Origin: Trochalopteron elliotii
Lineage: Eukaryota > Chordata > Aves > Passeriformes > Leiothrichidae
Reading direction: 5' to 3'
DNA length: 64,000 nt
NCBI GenBank assembly: GCA_024734555.1
Contig: JANPWX010000469.1
Coordinates: forward strand, 106,997 to 170,996
Below the pieces are notes generated by a model. It saw only the letters and a program-made list of their open reading frames with translations. It did not search any database and was not told the DNA's origin. The stretch's first letter is position 1. Each line of letters starts with the position of its first letter. Both the position numbers and the translations under genes were made by a program. This document shows, piece after piece, positions 48,701-60,408 of this stretch.

Positions 48701-51700
48701 GCTGCCTTCAACTCAGGACATTAAAGGTTTCCAAGACTTCAGGCTTCAAACTCTTTAATACCCTGAAGAGGAGGAAGCATTAGAAAAAAATGTAAAAAAT
48801 AAAGATAAAAGGGAAGAGAACAGGTGTGACACTTGACTGCTTCCCAAAGCCAATACTAACAGTGCAGGAAACCCCTGAAAGCAATTACTGCTCAAGGCCA
48901 GACACAGAGTGGCACAAAAAGGCTCCAATCTTTTAATGTCTAGATGTACATCAAGGAGTAGTCTCCTACTTCTACCCCTAAAAACTGAGAAGATTGTCAG
49001 AGAGGGAAATTCATACAGCATTGCCATTTTGCAGCCAGCTGCTACCTCCAGGATCTAAAGTCTGCAGACTGTGTATGTTGACAGCAAAGGTTCAAACCCA
49101 AGAACTACCACGGGACTTGTTCACAGAAAGCTTGGTCATACAGCAAATTCAGGTAGCACATTGCAGAAGGAACAGAGTACAGAAGAAACAGCTTTTCTAC
49201 AACATACCAGGTCCTCGATGATCTCCTGGATGCGTTTCTTGGCTGCCTCCACACAGTCCTTGGCCCCCTTGAGGGTGACTTTATCGCTCTGGGTGCCGGA
49301 GCGCGGGAAGCTGACCATCACACCACCATACTCATCTGCAATCTCACGGAGAACTTGTCCTCGGCGGATGACAAAGTGGCGGTGGTGCTTGGGGTCGACC
49401 ACCATGGAGTCTTCAACCACGTTATCCTGCCAACACACAACAGCCAGTCAACCCCACCTGTCCTGGTGACAGGCACGAGTTGGCTGCACTCAACAGCAAT
49501 CAGCTTACAACCTGGAAGCAATCAGCTTCCAGGGTAAGGAAGGATCTTCCCGAGCTCCCATGAAGGGCAGCAAATGGTTTTAGGACAAGCAGCTCCTTCA
49601 TGCTGACTCATTACATCTTGCCACAGTGAGATGCAAGAAAGCAGAAAAAGTTCATACCAAGTTCTTGATGAGGGCTTCCAGCTCCTTCTGTGCCTCTTTG
49701 ACAGCCTCCTCTGTTCCCATGATAGTGATCAGTTCCTGATCTTTGTCCTCAGAGGTGGGGAAGATGATGCGGGCCCCTGTGTTGTCTCGCACCTTACGGA
49801 TGTTGCCACCACCCTTACCAATAAGGAATTTGTGGTACTCTGGCTTTGCACGGAGGTCCACAGTGTAACTCTTTGTTTGCTGAAAGGAGCCAGAGACCCA
49901 TGGAACATGTCAATATATAGAAAACATCCATCAGCATCAACAGTTAGCAGGTAGATGTGTTACCTGCACCCACATGCAGAGTGCTGCAAAAGCAAGGTAG
50001 ATGCAGTGCACCGTTCAAAGTAAAAAAGGCATACAATGTCTTAAATTAGAAACACCACCCCAAAGATGTTCTCAGGGCCAAATACCAACTGTACACTCGG
50101 AGTGACCAATGAGAATATGAGCAGAGACTTCCCTAGGAGAAGGGTCTGACATGCACAAAAGGCAACACAATCATTTGCTAACTGTCTGCTGCAAGCCAGG
50201 CTCCCAGAGGCAACCAACCAATTTCCAGGGAGAGCATGTTCACATGCTGACCCTGGAAAGCTTGCTATTAAAATGAACAGTCAGTCAGCCACAACCCAGA
50301 GCAAGGTCTTGTAACCAAAAGCTCTCAAATCTGAAGATATGCAGTGAAATGGAAGAACTGGAGCTGAAATACAGAGACTAAGAAAAAAGTGAAGGAGATC
50401 TACAGAGTAAACTGTTTCAGAGAAGGGCAGATACCCAAGAACATTCAAACCACAGAAGCAGGGAACCTTAACCTTGAGTTATCATCTGTCTGGACAGAGA
50501 TGCATTACAGACAGTTCTTCTACCCATGAGAGGAGAACTCATTGTCACTAGGATGGAAGTACAGCTTTCTTTTAATCAACCAAACTGTACTCAAATCCCT
50601 CAAAAGAGGATTTGCTCAACTGATGCCAAAGGCTTCCATGCAGACAGAGGGAACCACTTCGACCTCCGAAAAGAAACAGCTGGTCAAACCAACCTGCTCC
50701 TTCCCCTGTAAGGCAAGGCTCACCTTCTCCTCTGCCAGATGTAGCAGCTGTTTCTTGGCTTTCTCCACATCCTGGGCAGGGCCCCTGATGGTCACAGTGT
50801 CACTGCCAGAGCCCTCTGTGGGGAAGTGGATGTGGACTCCACCACATTCCTCCATGATGGAGCGGATGAAGCGGCCTTTGGCGCCAATGAGGGAATTGTG
50901 GAGTTTGGAAGGAATAGAGACCTCCACCTCTGTGATGTTGGCCTAAGCAAGGACAGTACGGGGTGTTAGTCATGTTAGAGCAATAACAGTCTGTGTTTGC
51001 ACAGACTCTGCTTGTCCTCTAACTCCCACACTACCAGGAGCTTTACAGAGCTGAGTGTGAGAAATGCCTGACCAGAGGGAATTGGGACTGGCCACTCCTA
51101 ACACATGAGCAGCCACAAACTTCAGTTGAAGAGTCAAGAACAGATTGACATCCATATTTGTCTCCCCGCTGCCGCACCCCACTACAAGCACTTCTATATT
51201 TATATCTCCTGTAACTCCTATAGTTATGTTTTCAAGTCCCTAATCTGCCACAGACCAGCTGTTTCACTTACCAGTTCCTTTTGGATAGCCAAAATTCTGT
51301 GGCGAGCAGCCTCACAGTTTGCTCTTTTGCCCGTGATAACAATTGTCTCTGAGTTGCTGTTCTCAGCTGGGAGATCTATTTTGGTGTTGCTTTCTTCACG
51401 GATCTGCCACAATTAAAAAAAAATCCCAGCAAAATCACTTGAGAGATGTCCCATGTCAGGAAAAAAGACCTTGGAGGTTTTATTTTACATTAGCAATGAG
51501 CAGGGGAGACCAGTGAATGAGATTTTGCTGCAGGCAGTCACCATAATGAGCAGTGAAGACAGGAAAGATATCTCACCTTCTTGATGTTGGCACCTCCTTT
51601 CCCTATGATGTTCTTGTGGAATTGTTTGAAGATGGGAACAGAAATAGAAAAGCTGTTTTCAACCTAAGAGAGAAAAGAAGGGAGAATTGAAGATTACACC

Positions 51701-54700
51701 ATCCTGGCAAGTGAGGCACTGTCCCAGGAACCTGATAAACAAGCTTCTGACAACAGGCTTAGACCCAAGGAATTCTCCATATGGGACACTTCCAAGAATA
51801 AACAAAGACATGTACCCTCTCCTATAGCCCTTAAATAACAGGTATTACTTGCCTGCCCCCATACACTTAGAACCATGTCCACAGTTCCCTCATCTTGAGG
51901 TGTGTCAGCCCTAGCCAAGCCACTACAGCTCTGCCCTATTCCAGGGTTATCCAGAAGAGAGAATAGCAGACAGAAGTCTCCCTTACCAGGTCTGCCACCA
52001 TCTTTTGCATGTACTTGGTGCACTTCTCCACCTCGTTTTTGGGACCTCTGAGTTGGACAATGTCACTCTTGTGTGCAGGGTCTGGGAAGTTGATTATAAC
52101 CTGCAGGAAAACAGTCACTTAGGGTCAACTCAAACAAATACAAGAATTGGCATGTCAGACATGTGCAAAGGCTGGGGGGAATCCTGCAAATCTCCTTCCC
52201 CATTTGGAAGCAGATAAGCACATCAGTAGTCTCTGGCCAGAAGAACATTTTCTCACTTGTATTAGATGTATGAGTAGACACATATCAATTAGATATTCTC
52301 CATACTTAGAGACATTACATTTATGACTTTACTGACCACGTGTCTATTACCAATATAGGAAATATGCCCTCTGAATCCCTCATCTCCTAGAATTCTTACC
52401 TCTGGGAATTTCTCCCGGATTTCCCGGATCCGCTCGCCCTTCTGCCCAATGATGGTCCGGTGGAATTTCTGCTCAATGATTAGGTCCTTGGTGCGTTCAT
52501 TTTCCTGTGGAGAACAGAGTTTACGTGGAGTGCTCAGCAGGTGAGCCACAGAATTGTAATTACCAGTTTGCTGCCCGACAGGTTACTTGTCATCAGTGTT
52601 TTTCCTCCAAACATAATTCACTCTAGGGTGACAGAGAAGAGGATCCAAGGGAACAGAGGAACTTGCACTTGTCATGAGATCCAAGTGCTCAGTGGGCAAG
52701 GGGCACACACCTCTACCAGAAGGTTACTAGGGAACACAAGAACTCAAACTCTGTGGCCTCCCAGGCATCACATCCCACTAACCATACGGGAAGCGAGTTC
52801 CAGCAGCTCTTTCTTGGCCTGTTGGACCCCCTGTGGGTCTCCTTCAATTCTGATCAGGTTGCTCTTCTCATTGTCCGGGGGAATGCGCACAGACACCTTG
52901 TAGAGGTCCTTAATCCTGTTAACTGCAAGGCAAGGGCTGTGTGACACACTCTGCTAGGGCAAGATTTAGGAGCAAAGACACCTTGACTAGAGGCTGTTTA
53001 AGAAGTGCATCAGCCTCTGAGGAAAGGCCAGAGGGGTGGAGCTGAACCAGGGGAAAGTGCCTCTTCACCTTGCGGATCAGTAATAGCAGATCTGTGCTAC
53101 ACAGGAATCTGTACAATTAAATACTATGGCATCTAGAGGCAACAGTTCACTTGCCAGAGTAAGGCATCTGTTTCTTCCCCAGACAGCTTCATATTTAGAC
53201 AAGAAGATTAATTTTAAATCCCAAATTCTTTTCTGGGGAGAAACTCACCATGCAGATTTCTACCCCCCCTCAACTGAGTTCTAAAATGAAATTCACATAG
53301 ACCAACTTGAAAAAAATTAAAAAGAACTCTCCAACCTCCCCAAAACACAAAAATTCTGCCAGGACACAGCAAAGTAATCTGTTCAACTTTCCAAGACTTT
53401 AAAGCCATCCCAAGGCCCCACTGCCCATTTATCTTCTTGTGCCAACTTCACTCCAGAAGGGCAGAGGCAACGTAATGGAGGCAGCACCCTGGTTGAGCTG
53501 CAGATATGATCAACTAACCACAGAGTCTGAGCACAGGAAGGATAAGAAAGGCACCCCACTTACTGTTAGCTCCGTTCTTGCCAATGAGGTGTCGGTGGAA
53601 TTTGTGGTCAACGTTGATTTCTGCATAATCCATCCGGTTGATCTGCAAAGAATTGTACAGGGCTAGGCAGGGCAGGCCCCCTCTGCTGCTGCCTGTGCCC
53701 ACTGCCAGTGCAGGCACTGACTCCAGCTGCCAGCTACAAGCACTCCCTCTGCTAGTGAGCAGAGCAGAACACTCCTCTGCTTTGAGGTGAGAGCACCATG
53801 CTTGTGAAACATTCAAAGGGACTTAAATGCCTCTCCAGCTGTGACTGAAAGAGAATCTTTCCTTCTCTGCATCAAAAGACTAAAGATGTGCTCGTGATTT
53901 TTTAAGAAAAGCTTCATAACCAAAGTTTTTGTTCACCTGCCACACAACTTGCCTTCTGCAAGTTCTGTTAAGCCTGTGAAGACACACACAGACTTGAGGT
54001 ACATTTTCTCTCTGTTCTGTTACCCCATCTTTCTCCACTTTGTTCTTATACGCCAGAATTAGTACCACCGACTTACCAGATCCTTGACCATGACTTCAAT
54101 CTGTTCCTGAGCCACATTCACATCTTCTGTAGGTCCTTCCAAAGTGATTTTGTCTTCTCCTTCAGTGAATTCGATGTGAACCTTGAGACACAAGGCAAGG
54201 AAACCAGTAAGAATTTTCCAATACACAAGCCAGGTCAATGCTGTCAGTCAAGCCTACATCATTAATCCCTATCACTAAGGGTACACAGGATTTCAGAAGT
54301 GGACAACTGACAATTTTGGCCATATCAGTGTCTAGAGCACAAGGTTTTGGTGCTGTCCAGGAGTCTGCAAGACCTTTGGAGAAGTTCCTCACCTAGCCTT
54401 TCTCCAGATACCATCTAACTCACAAGGGAGAAGCCTCACTGAGCTCAGCATTTCCAGGTCCCTACTACATCAATTCTCCAAATACTAACACGTAAAGCTT
54501 CCTTTGAAGGACTAAATGCTTGAAAGTAACACAGGATGGAAAGTGTTTGAGGCAGTAGAATTTGGTAGTTCCCTTGAATATGATAAGATCTGTGTCATTT
54601 CCTCCCTGGTTTTATCCATGCTATAATACATTTATCTCTCTACAAAGAGTGAGCTGGATTAAACCACATTCTACTTCAACTGGTGCTAAGCTAATAGATC

Positions 54701-57700
54701 ATCCATACCTTTGGCATCTGCTGAGTTATTTTGGCCAGGTTTTGTCCTTTCTTTCCAATGATGAAACGATGAAGCCAAGAGGGGGCTGAGACCGAGGAGA
54801 CGGTAAAACTGTTGGCCTGAGAGACAGAGAAGCTGTTTGACAGACAGACTGGAAGAGGCCTTCACAAAAATTCACTTCCAATTGCCATGCTGCACCCCCC
54901 TTATTGAGTTCTAAGCTGCATCCCTGACAACCTGACAGAGACCACCCTTCCCTCCACTTGTCAGTGCCCAGGGATGTATCTTTGTGGGGCTTTCAAAGGA
55001 GGCCTGGGCCCATCCAGTCAATACCTTTGCATAGACTTCAGTCAATGCTTGCCCAAGCTTTTCAGGCTCGCCCCGCAGTATCACCGTCTCCGAGCTACTG
55101 TCAGTGGGTGGGATCTCGACAGAGACTCCAGTTTTCTCCAAGATCTCCTGCAGGGAATTACCCTTGGGGCCGATGACATACTTGTGCTGGGACTTCTTCA
55201 CCTCCACAGCGATGGTAGTAGTCTTCTTTTTCTGTAGGAGCAGAGGCACTGGAGCATCAATCACAAGGGAGCAGGGAAGGACAAAAGTGAAAGGAAGAGA
55301 CACAAGATGCAGTGAAGCTCAGCACCCAGGAAAGATCAAAGCAAAGGTGAGCACAGGAGTTCTGCAGTAGCCTGGCAGCTCTGGGACCTGCCTACAGAAA
55401 GCCCTATTCTCAAAAATTTACAGGTGAAATACAAAAATTCTGTTTAAGCTGCCTGGGACACTACATGGAAGAGACCACATACACACCCCTGCCCTTGCAC
55501 AATGCCCAGCTGTCCCCAGGCAGTGCTGTAATGCAACACCACACTATAAACTGATTATCTGTGTTGAAATTCAGACCGGTACAAATACAGATGTAACCAT
55601 GAGGAAAAACAGACCAACAACTCACAACAAGGATATTCACAGTGACGCTAGCAATGGAAAATAAACTGAAGTGAAATTTACTTTTCAGAAACTTCTACTC
55701 ATGTAACAATTTTGATACTGTCAGTTGGCCACACTGTAGCCTTCACACTTCCCTCCTTCCTTTGCAGCACCTGTGAAAACACATACCCAGAGAGCTCTTT
55801 GCTGTCTGCTAATAGCCATTACACAAAAAAGCAGGAAACCTGTCACCTCCCCAGCAGAATCACCCCAAGTCCCACTCTGCTGGGCAAGGAAATGGTAAGA
55901 CAAAGGTCCATGTACTGCAAGGGTTGCTGAGCAAGAGCTGACACGAGGAGTATGCAACTGAGGGATGCACAAAAGTAGAACAAGAAGGGAAGAGGGGCTG
56001 TGAGCAGGTGGGGAAAAGATGGGAAGCTCCAGGTACCATCCATACCTTCTCCTCATAGATCTTCTTAACACGAGCCACAGCCTGGGCCAGCTGCTCCTTT
56101 TCCCCTGTGAAGACTATCTCTGTCTTGTTAACGCTGGGCGGAGGAATGTTGATGCGTGTCCCTGTCTCCTGCATGAGCTCACTCACCAGCTTGTTGTAAG
56201 GGCCAGCAATGAAGGGATGGTACACTTTCTCCACATCCAGCCGCTCCACAGCACGCTTATCCTGCAAGAATCCACAACAGTCCTCACTGGAAACTGCTGT
56301 TGATACTACATTACCATCTTTGCCACATACAGCTGAATTCTCAGTGCTGTCTTGCTTGACACTTTAGACCAAGCACCCTTTCCAGTTTGCAAGCTCTGTC
56401 CCTTCCCATCTACAAATACTGCTGTTCCAAATCTCTGATACTCACCTCTAATCTCCTGTTTTATCTCAGCTGGCATCTTATATAGTTGACTTTAAACTAT
56501 GAAAAGTGGTTATCTGACTTTAGAGATGGACAAAAGGGAGAAGCAGAAGGTGCAGAACCCGGAACCAGTGCTCAAACAGACAGTGGAATGGCAGACATCT
56601 CTGTTCAGACTAACAGTGTTACCACTGGCTGTGGTCATGGTAGCTACAAACATCTAATATACCATGGAGAACCAAAATGTCTGTTCAGATAATGACATGA
56701 GAGACATCACAGGAGTGAAGTACCTGCTCAGCAGAGATAAGCAGGATCTCGTGTCGGGCCTTTTCAATCCCTTCTTTAGTGCCAGTGATCTTGATCTGGT
56801 TGCTGGGGTCATCTGGGCGGGGGATCTGGATCTTGGTTGCAGTTTTGAGCTCCAGGTCCTGCAGCTTCTCACCATTCTTTCCAATGACAAAACGGTGGTG
56901 CTCCTTGGGGATGGCAACTGTTGCTGAAGCCTGCAATACAAAGGCCAAGCATCTATGAGAGCCCTCACCTGGTACAGGGAAAGCTTTTCAGATGCTGCTT
57001 AGTGCTACAACTGAGGAGTAAACAGAGTGCCTTCAGCACATCCACCTAGCACAAGACTGATACTATGGCCAGAGGAGTTGATCTAAGGTGCCTGTATTCC
57101 AGGAGTCTAAACCCTACTATTCCCTAAAAAGCCTTCTGTTTTCCCAGGAGCAGTACCCTGAATAAGCAAAGGCCTTCAGGCACAGATGAGGAGGTGTCTA
57201 TGCTCCACTGTCTCACAGTCTCTCAGCACCAGAGAGCAACTGGGATGATGGCTCTGGGGTAGAGTTTATCTGAACTCTGATACCTGCTGCCAAGGCTACA
57301 GAGAAGAAGACATAGTCTGACCCCTAGGAAACTGAAATCCAACACCAGAAACTTATTCCAGCAGGCAGAGAGCTCAACTACGCTTACCATTACTGACTGC
57401 TAAGGTGTTTTCAAAGCAGCACATGCTGCTTCAGGGACTGCTTCTAGATGACTCCTCTTGAAAAAGAGGGGTCTCCAGAACTTTTCTCAATCCAGCATTA
57501 AAGGGCTGGCTTGTAACAGGGATTCCTGACTTCTTCTCTGCTCAGTAAGTTTTTACTGACCTGAGAGCTTAGGATTGCTACTATGCTCTTGATCCCAGTG
57601 AATATGTAACTACTAACTAGGCACTTACAATTCAAGCTACAAGGGGAAAAAGAAATAAATCAAATCAAAACCAGACCACTTGATGTGACTCTTCAACTTC

Positions 57701-60371
57701 CTGTCCACATACTGATGCCAGCCAAGCCAAAGAGAAGTTGCAATACAGACACACCTTTCAGACCTGGGGCCAAGTAGGAGGGGTATTGAGGACAGTGGGG
57801 CATGGATCTGTGGTAGTACAACTTAAATCATTTTTTCAGATGCACATTATGTACGGTTTGTCTCTTTTTCTTCCCTCTGGCAGGGTATGACACATGGGCT
57901 GAACAGCACTGAGCAGACATGGTATAACTATTGCATTTACTACCATGGACATTACACTCTAAAACACACCATGACACCTGGCTGTGATGGAACTTAATGA
58001 GAACTACCATTTTGATATCGAACTCAAGAACCTGAAGGTAAGAAATCAAAATGCAGAGGACTGAAAGGAGAAGCAACTGAAACAAGGAGTCTGCAATCAC
58101 CCACCAATGGGGCTCAACTTACACAACTCAGAACCCCAACCTGCAGCTTCCAGCACTTGGCAGAACTCCCTCTTCTCCATTTTTCTTTCCCCCACCCCTC
58201 CACATTCTTCTCTGAAGGACTTCAGAGAAAGCACCATTCTGTTCTCACATACTGTGAATTTTGTGTGAGGGGCCTGTACCCTGCCAGCACCAGCACCTCA
58301 GCACAAAGTCACAGATTGAAGACTCCACCCTTCATGCAACACCATGGCCTGTAATTAGCTTTGAACCCTATTTTAAGCCTCATTTCCATTCCAAATTGGC
58401 AACTGGATGCTTTGAAAATATATGGCAAAGCCGAATTAGTCATCTAATAACACCTCTTTGGCTTATAAGCACACACACCCAAGGGTCTCAAAGCATTCAG
58501 GAGTCTTGGGGAAGAGCAATGACCAAGTGAGAAACAGTTAGCTGCCCTCACCTGAGTCTGCAGACGAGCAACAATTTCCTTCCGAGCCTTCATGACTGCT
58601 TCCAGCTTGCCAGAGACCATGATGGAAAGGCCCTGGTCCTTTGCCAGAGACAGCTCCAGGTGAGCTCCTGTCTTCTGCATGATGTCAAGGCAGATCTTGG
58701 CCTGCTCGCCTTCTCCAAACTGATTCATGTCCTTGTACTTCCTCTCCTCCAGCGGCACATGGAACACCTGCTCGGCCACAGACACAGAAAGAGCACAGCA
58801 AGCTGTCAGTGTGCTTTTTCCTAACAGTTTCTCTCTCTCTCTCTCATGGCCATAGAGGTCTTTAGTGGCAAGCTGACCTCCCAGGTTTGTGCAGCACATC
58901 AACCAGCTGTGCCCAGGGAAGTGCAGGAGCACTGCAGCAGCCAGTATGCCCCACACTAGGACTCTTCCTAAAGGGGGATTAGCACTCCCTACAGGAATTG
59001 TGCAATCCTCCCTTCAGGCCTGCTTCAGCTGTTTGTGGAACAGGGATGCAGAGCTTCTTCTGGACAGTTTTCCAACACATCCCTCCCCTCCAGAGCAGCC
59101 CTACTAGCTCTCAGCTGCAGTAGCAGGGTGAAACATGACAAAGAGGCTGACATACCAAGGATTTCATACTCCAGGGAATGCTTCACTTCACTTGCTTACC
59201 TACTTTTGGGAGTGGGGAAAAGACAGGAGATAAGACACCCACTCCCACCAACCTGAGTGATGACAGAAGCCTTTATTGGTCGAATTTTGCTCCAGGGACC
59301 AGAAGGTTCCTGGGCAGCTTCCAAACATGGTGCTTTCTCAGGGAGTGGAGGGAAGGCTTCCTTGTAGGTTGGAGGATCATTCTCTTCTTCAGAGTTTAAA
59401 GCTGTAACTGGGGTAAAGCAAATAGGGCAAATGAGTCACTCTCCCTGCAGAAATGCCCCTGTTCACAGGCAGTGCGATTGTAATTAGGCACCACTAACAA
59501 GGGAGAGCAAATGGCTTGTGCCCTGCTATTAATCCTATCACAGCTATGCCTATGGGGCTGCCAAGTCTGGAGCACGACTGACATCGGCATAGCACAGACT
59601 GCAGAGGATGCCACAAACCACCAACCTGGCCTGAGCTGGCACAGGGGGTGCAGGGAGTGAACACACAAGTGAATGGTGGCAGCAAACAGCACCTTATTGC
59701 CAGCTTTGTCAGGAGAGGTTCAATTAGGGGAAAGCAGAAAGAAGTGAAAGAACCAGAGCAAGGGTGCAGGTCAGAAGGGGATAAGATAAACATAAGCCCA
59801 GGAAAGAGGCAGAGAAGGACTCTAGTTAGGGCAAAGTCTAGGGAAAGCCTGTACATTATGTTTGACTCACTTGTGCACTGGGCCATACCAAAAGGGGCAG
59901 TTCACAGCTGGGAATGGATACCAAAACCCATCACTGAGTCAGTTCATGTGGTCAGTGACCACCCCCAGCACCTGGCTGAGCAAAGGGTGGAAATGACAGC
60001 CCAGCACACTGATCCATGAGGCTCTTGTGTAGCTCAGCGCCCCACTCTTGCATGTGGCTCATGCCAGGGCTGAGAGCACTGCTAGCCAGAACTCTCTGAA
60101 GTGTTCAGGCCCATCTCCTCACAGCCTTGCACTGTGCAGCAGCACCACTGTGCTGCTGGGGGTGGAAAGCTGGAGTCTAGCACAATACTAATTCAGGAAA
60201 GGAAAATGCATACTTCTGGGGAACCAGATATATGGAGTGAGCTTGTCTAAAAGGTCTGTGCAGTCTGGATCTAGAGGCACATGACAGAAACTCACCTTTC
60301 ACTTGCTGCTGAGCCAGGCCGCTGCGGTGTTCAGCAAAGCTCTCCTGGGTCAAAACTGCCACAGAGCTCAT
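42615..60371 (-). CDS. HDLBP: HDLBP (vigilin), multi-KH RNA-binding protein
   Basis: Vigilin binds mRNA and tRNA through an array of KH domains, on cytosolic and ER-bound ribosomes and in the nucleus, supporting translation of secretory mRNAs. The avian protein has been linked to vitellogenin mRNA stability. The gene is complete: 26 coding exons with agreeing phases give about 1267 codons against 1268 in human. It starts MSSVAVLTQESFAEHRSGLA and ends TLPWGPKR. Fifteen KH-like units can be counted. Twelve keep a GXXG loop (GKNG, GPKG, GKKG, GKNG, GQKG, GKGG, GAKG, GKGG, GPKG, GQKG, GRKG, GARG). The first unit and those with GPYN and RRGQ are degenerate. A 5' UTR exon is likely at 60954-61021 and the promoter lies at the right edge. 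Introns hold one CR1 fragment; the longest coding-region intron (56931-58551) shows nothing recognisable. Confidence 0.98.
43311..43439 (-). CDS. HDLBP: HDLBP coding exon 25 (C-terminal tail)
   Basis: The 43 codons include LADVVDNEAMQVYMKP and KGFVVRDAPWATVNNEK, outside the KH array. Confidence 0.95.
43857..43973 (-). CDS. HDLBP: HDLBP coding exon 24 (last KH second half)
   Basis: The 39 codons include VDIRFPQSGAPDPNCVTVTG and EEAIDHILNLEEEY. Confidence 0.97.
45341..45526 (-). CDS. HDLBP: HDLBP coding exon 23 (bridges two KH domains)
   Basis: The 62 codons hold the end of the GRKG domain (DQITITGYEKNAEAARDAIM) and the start of the last KH (DHRVHARIIGARGKAIRKIM). Confidence 0.97.
45682..45825 (-). 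CDS. HDLBP: HDLBP coding exon 22 (first half KH, GRKG)
   Basis: The 48 codons include VDPKYHPKIIGRKGAVITQI and VNIQFPDKDDESQ. Confidence 0.97.
46345..46479 (-). CDS. HDLBP: HDLBP coding exon 21 (second half KH)
   Basis: The 45 codons include VNIQVPAPELQSDIITITGL and LLERVKELQAEQEDR. Confidence 0.97.
46616..46712 (-). mobile_element. CR1 LINE fragment in HDLBP intron
   Basis: CATAGAATAGCTGTTGTAAA, GGACCTCTGGAGGTCATCAA and ATGGTTTTTGAATAG follow the reverse-complement CR1 3' pattern. It is diverged and short. Confidence 0.7.
47130..47234 (-). CDS. HDLBP: HDLBP coding exon 20 (first half KH, GQKG)
   Basis: The 35 codons include PFDLHRYIIGQKGSGIRKMM. Donor GTAAGT. Confidence 0.96.
47837..47991 (-). 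CDS. HDLBP: HDLBP coding exon 19 (acidic insert and KH second half)
   Basis: VVEPAVQENGEEGGEGKEGK is an acidic insertion inside a KH domain, as in human, and is followed by KKCDIIIISGRREKCEAAKE. It completes the split Ala codon. Confidence 0.95.
48381..48519 (-). CDS. HDLBP: HDLBP coding exon 18 (first half KH, GPKG)
   Basis: The exon encodes PQKFHRSIMGPKGSRIQQIT and VQIKFPDREENP, ending one base into a codon. Acceptor TTTCCCACAG, donor GTAATA. Confidence 0.95.
49208..49426 (-). CDS. HDLBP: HDLBP coding exon 17 (KH with RRGQ loop)
   Basis: The 73 codons include PKHHRHFVIRRGQVLREIAD and GTQSDKVTLKGAKDCVEAAK. The loop lacks the first glycine of GXXG. Confidence 0.97.
49658..49879 (-). CDS. 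HDLBP: HDLBP coding exon 16 (KH, GKGG)
   Basis: The 74 codons begin QTKSYTVDLRAKPEYHKFLI, then GKGGGNIRKVRD, and end with LEALIKNL. Confidence 0.97.
50724..50942 (-). CDS. HDLBP: HDLBP coding exon 15 (KH, GAKG)
   Basis: The 73 codons include PSKLHNSLIGAKGRFIRSIM and GSDTVTIRGPAQDVEKAKKQ. Confidence 0.97.
51272..51403 (-). CDS. HDLBP: HDLBP coding exon 14 (second half KH)
   Basis: The 44 codons include IREESNTKIDLPAENSNSET and GKRANCEAARHRILAIQKEL. Confidence 0.96.
51577..51663 (-). CDS. HDLBP: HDLBP coding exon 13 (first half KH, GKGG)
   Basis: The 29 codons include PIFKQFHKNIIGKGGANIKK. Acceptor TTTCTCTCTTAG, donor GTGAGA. Confidence 0.95.
51987..52100 (-). CDS. HDLBP: HDLBP coding exon 12 (second half KH)
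   Basis: The 38 codons include VIINFPDPAHKSDIVQLRGP and EKCTKYMQKMVADL. Confidence 0.96.
52400..52504 (-). CDS. HDLBP: HDLBP coding exon 11 (first half KH, GQKG)
   Basis: The 35 codons include KFHRTIIGQKGERIREIREK. Acceptor TTCTCCACAG, donor GTAAGA. Confidence 0.96.
52783..52922 (-). CDS. HDLBP: HDLBP coding exon 10 (second half KH)
   Basis: The exon encodes NRIKDLYKVSVRIPPDNEKS to LLELASRM and completes the split codon. Donor GTTAGT is slightly weak. Confidence 0.94.
53564..53642 (-). CDS. HDLBP: HDLBP coding exon 9 (first half KH, GKNG)
   Basis: The 79-bp exon encodes INRMDYAEINVDHKFHRHLI and GKNGAN, then splits an Ile codon. Acceptor TTCTTTGCAG, donor GTAAGT. Confidence 0.95.
54077..54181 (-). 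CDS. HDLBP: HDLBP coding exon 8 (second half KH)
   Basis: The 35 codons include VHIEFTEGEDKITLEGPTED, completing the GKKG domain. The frame is open only here, so it is easily missed. Confidence 0.96.
54709..54816 (-). CDS. HDLBP: HDLBP coding exon 7 (first half KH, GKKG)
   Basis: The 36 codons include APSWLHRFIIGKKGQNLAKI. The exon ends just before the second beta strand. Confidence 0.96.
55025..55231 (-). CDS. HDLBP: HDLBP coding exon 6 (KH, GPKG)
   Basis: The 69 codons begin KKKTTTIAVEVKKSQHKYVI and contain SSSETVILRGEPEKLGQAL. Acceptor TCCTACAG, donor GTATTG. Confidence 0.97.
56046..56261 (-). CDS. HDLBP: HDLBP coding exon 5 (KH with GPYN loop)
   Basis: The 72 codons include YHPFIAGPYNKLVSELMQET and NKTEIVFTGEKEQLAQAVAR. 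The loop reads GPYN instead of GXXG. Confidence 0.97.
56724..56930 (-). CDS. HDLBP: HDLBP coding exon 4 (KH, GKNG)
   Basis: The 69 codons include PKEHHRFVIGKNGEKLQDL and DPSNQIKITGTKEGIEKARH. A whole KH domain lies in one exon. Confidence 0.97.
58552..58767 (-). CDS. HDLBP: HDLBP coding exon 3 (degenerate first KH)
   Basis: The 72 codons include FHVPLEERKYKDMNQFGEGE and ELSLAKDQGLSIMVSGKL. They form a KH-like unit without a GXXG loop. Confidence 0.95.
59253..59407 (-). CDS. HDLBP: HDLBP coding exon 2
   Basis: The exon encodes LNSEEENDPPTYKEAFPPLP to IRPIKASVITQ. Two in-phase acceptors six bases apart exist (59407 after ACCCCAG, 59401 after TTACAG). I prefer the upstream one because it gives VKVTALN, closer to human VKVATLN. 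Confidence 0.9.
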
Positions 60372-60408
60372 TGTCGACTTCCCACCCACACACAATCCGG
60401 GTATGCCA
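60296..60408 (-). CDS. HDLBP: HDLBP start-codon exon
   Basis: ATG at 60371, with A at -3, opens MSSVAVLTQESFAEHRSGLA, identical to human. Acceptor TCTCTTGCAG, donor GTGAGT. Confidence 0.95.
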
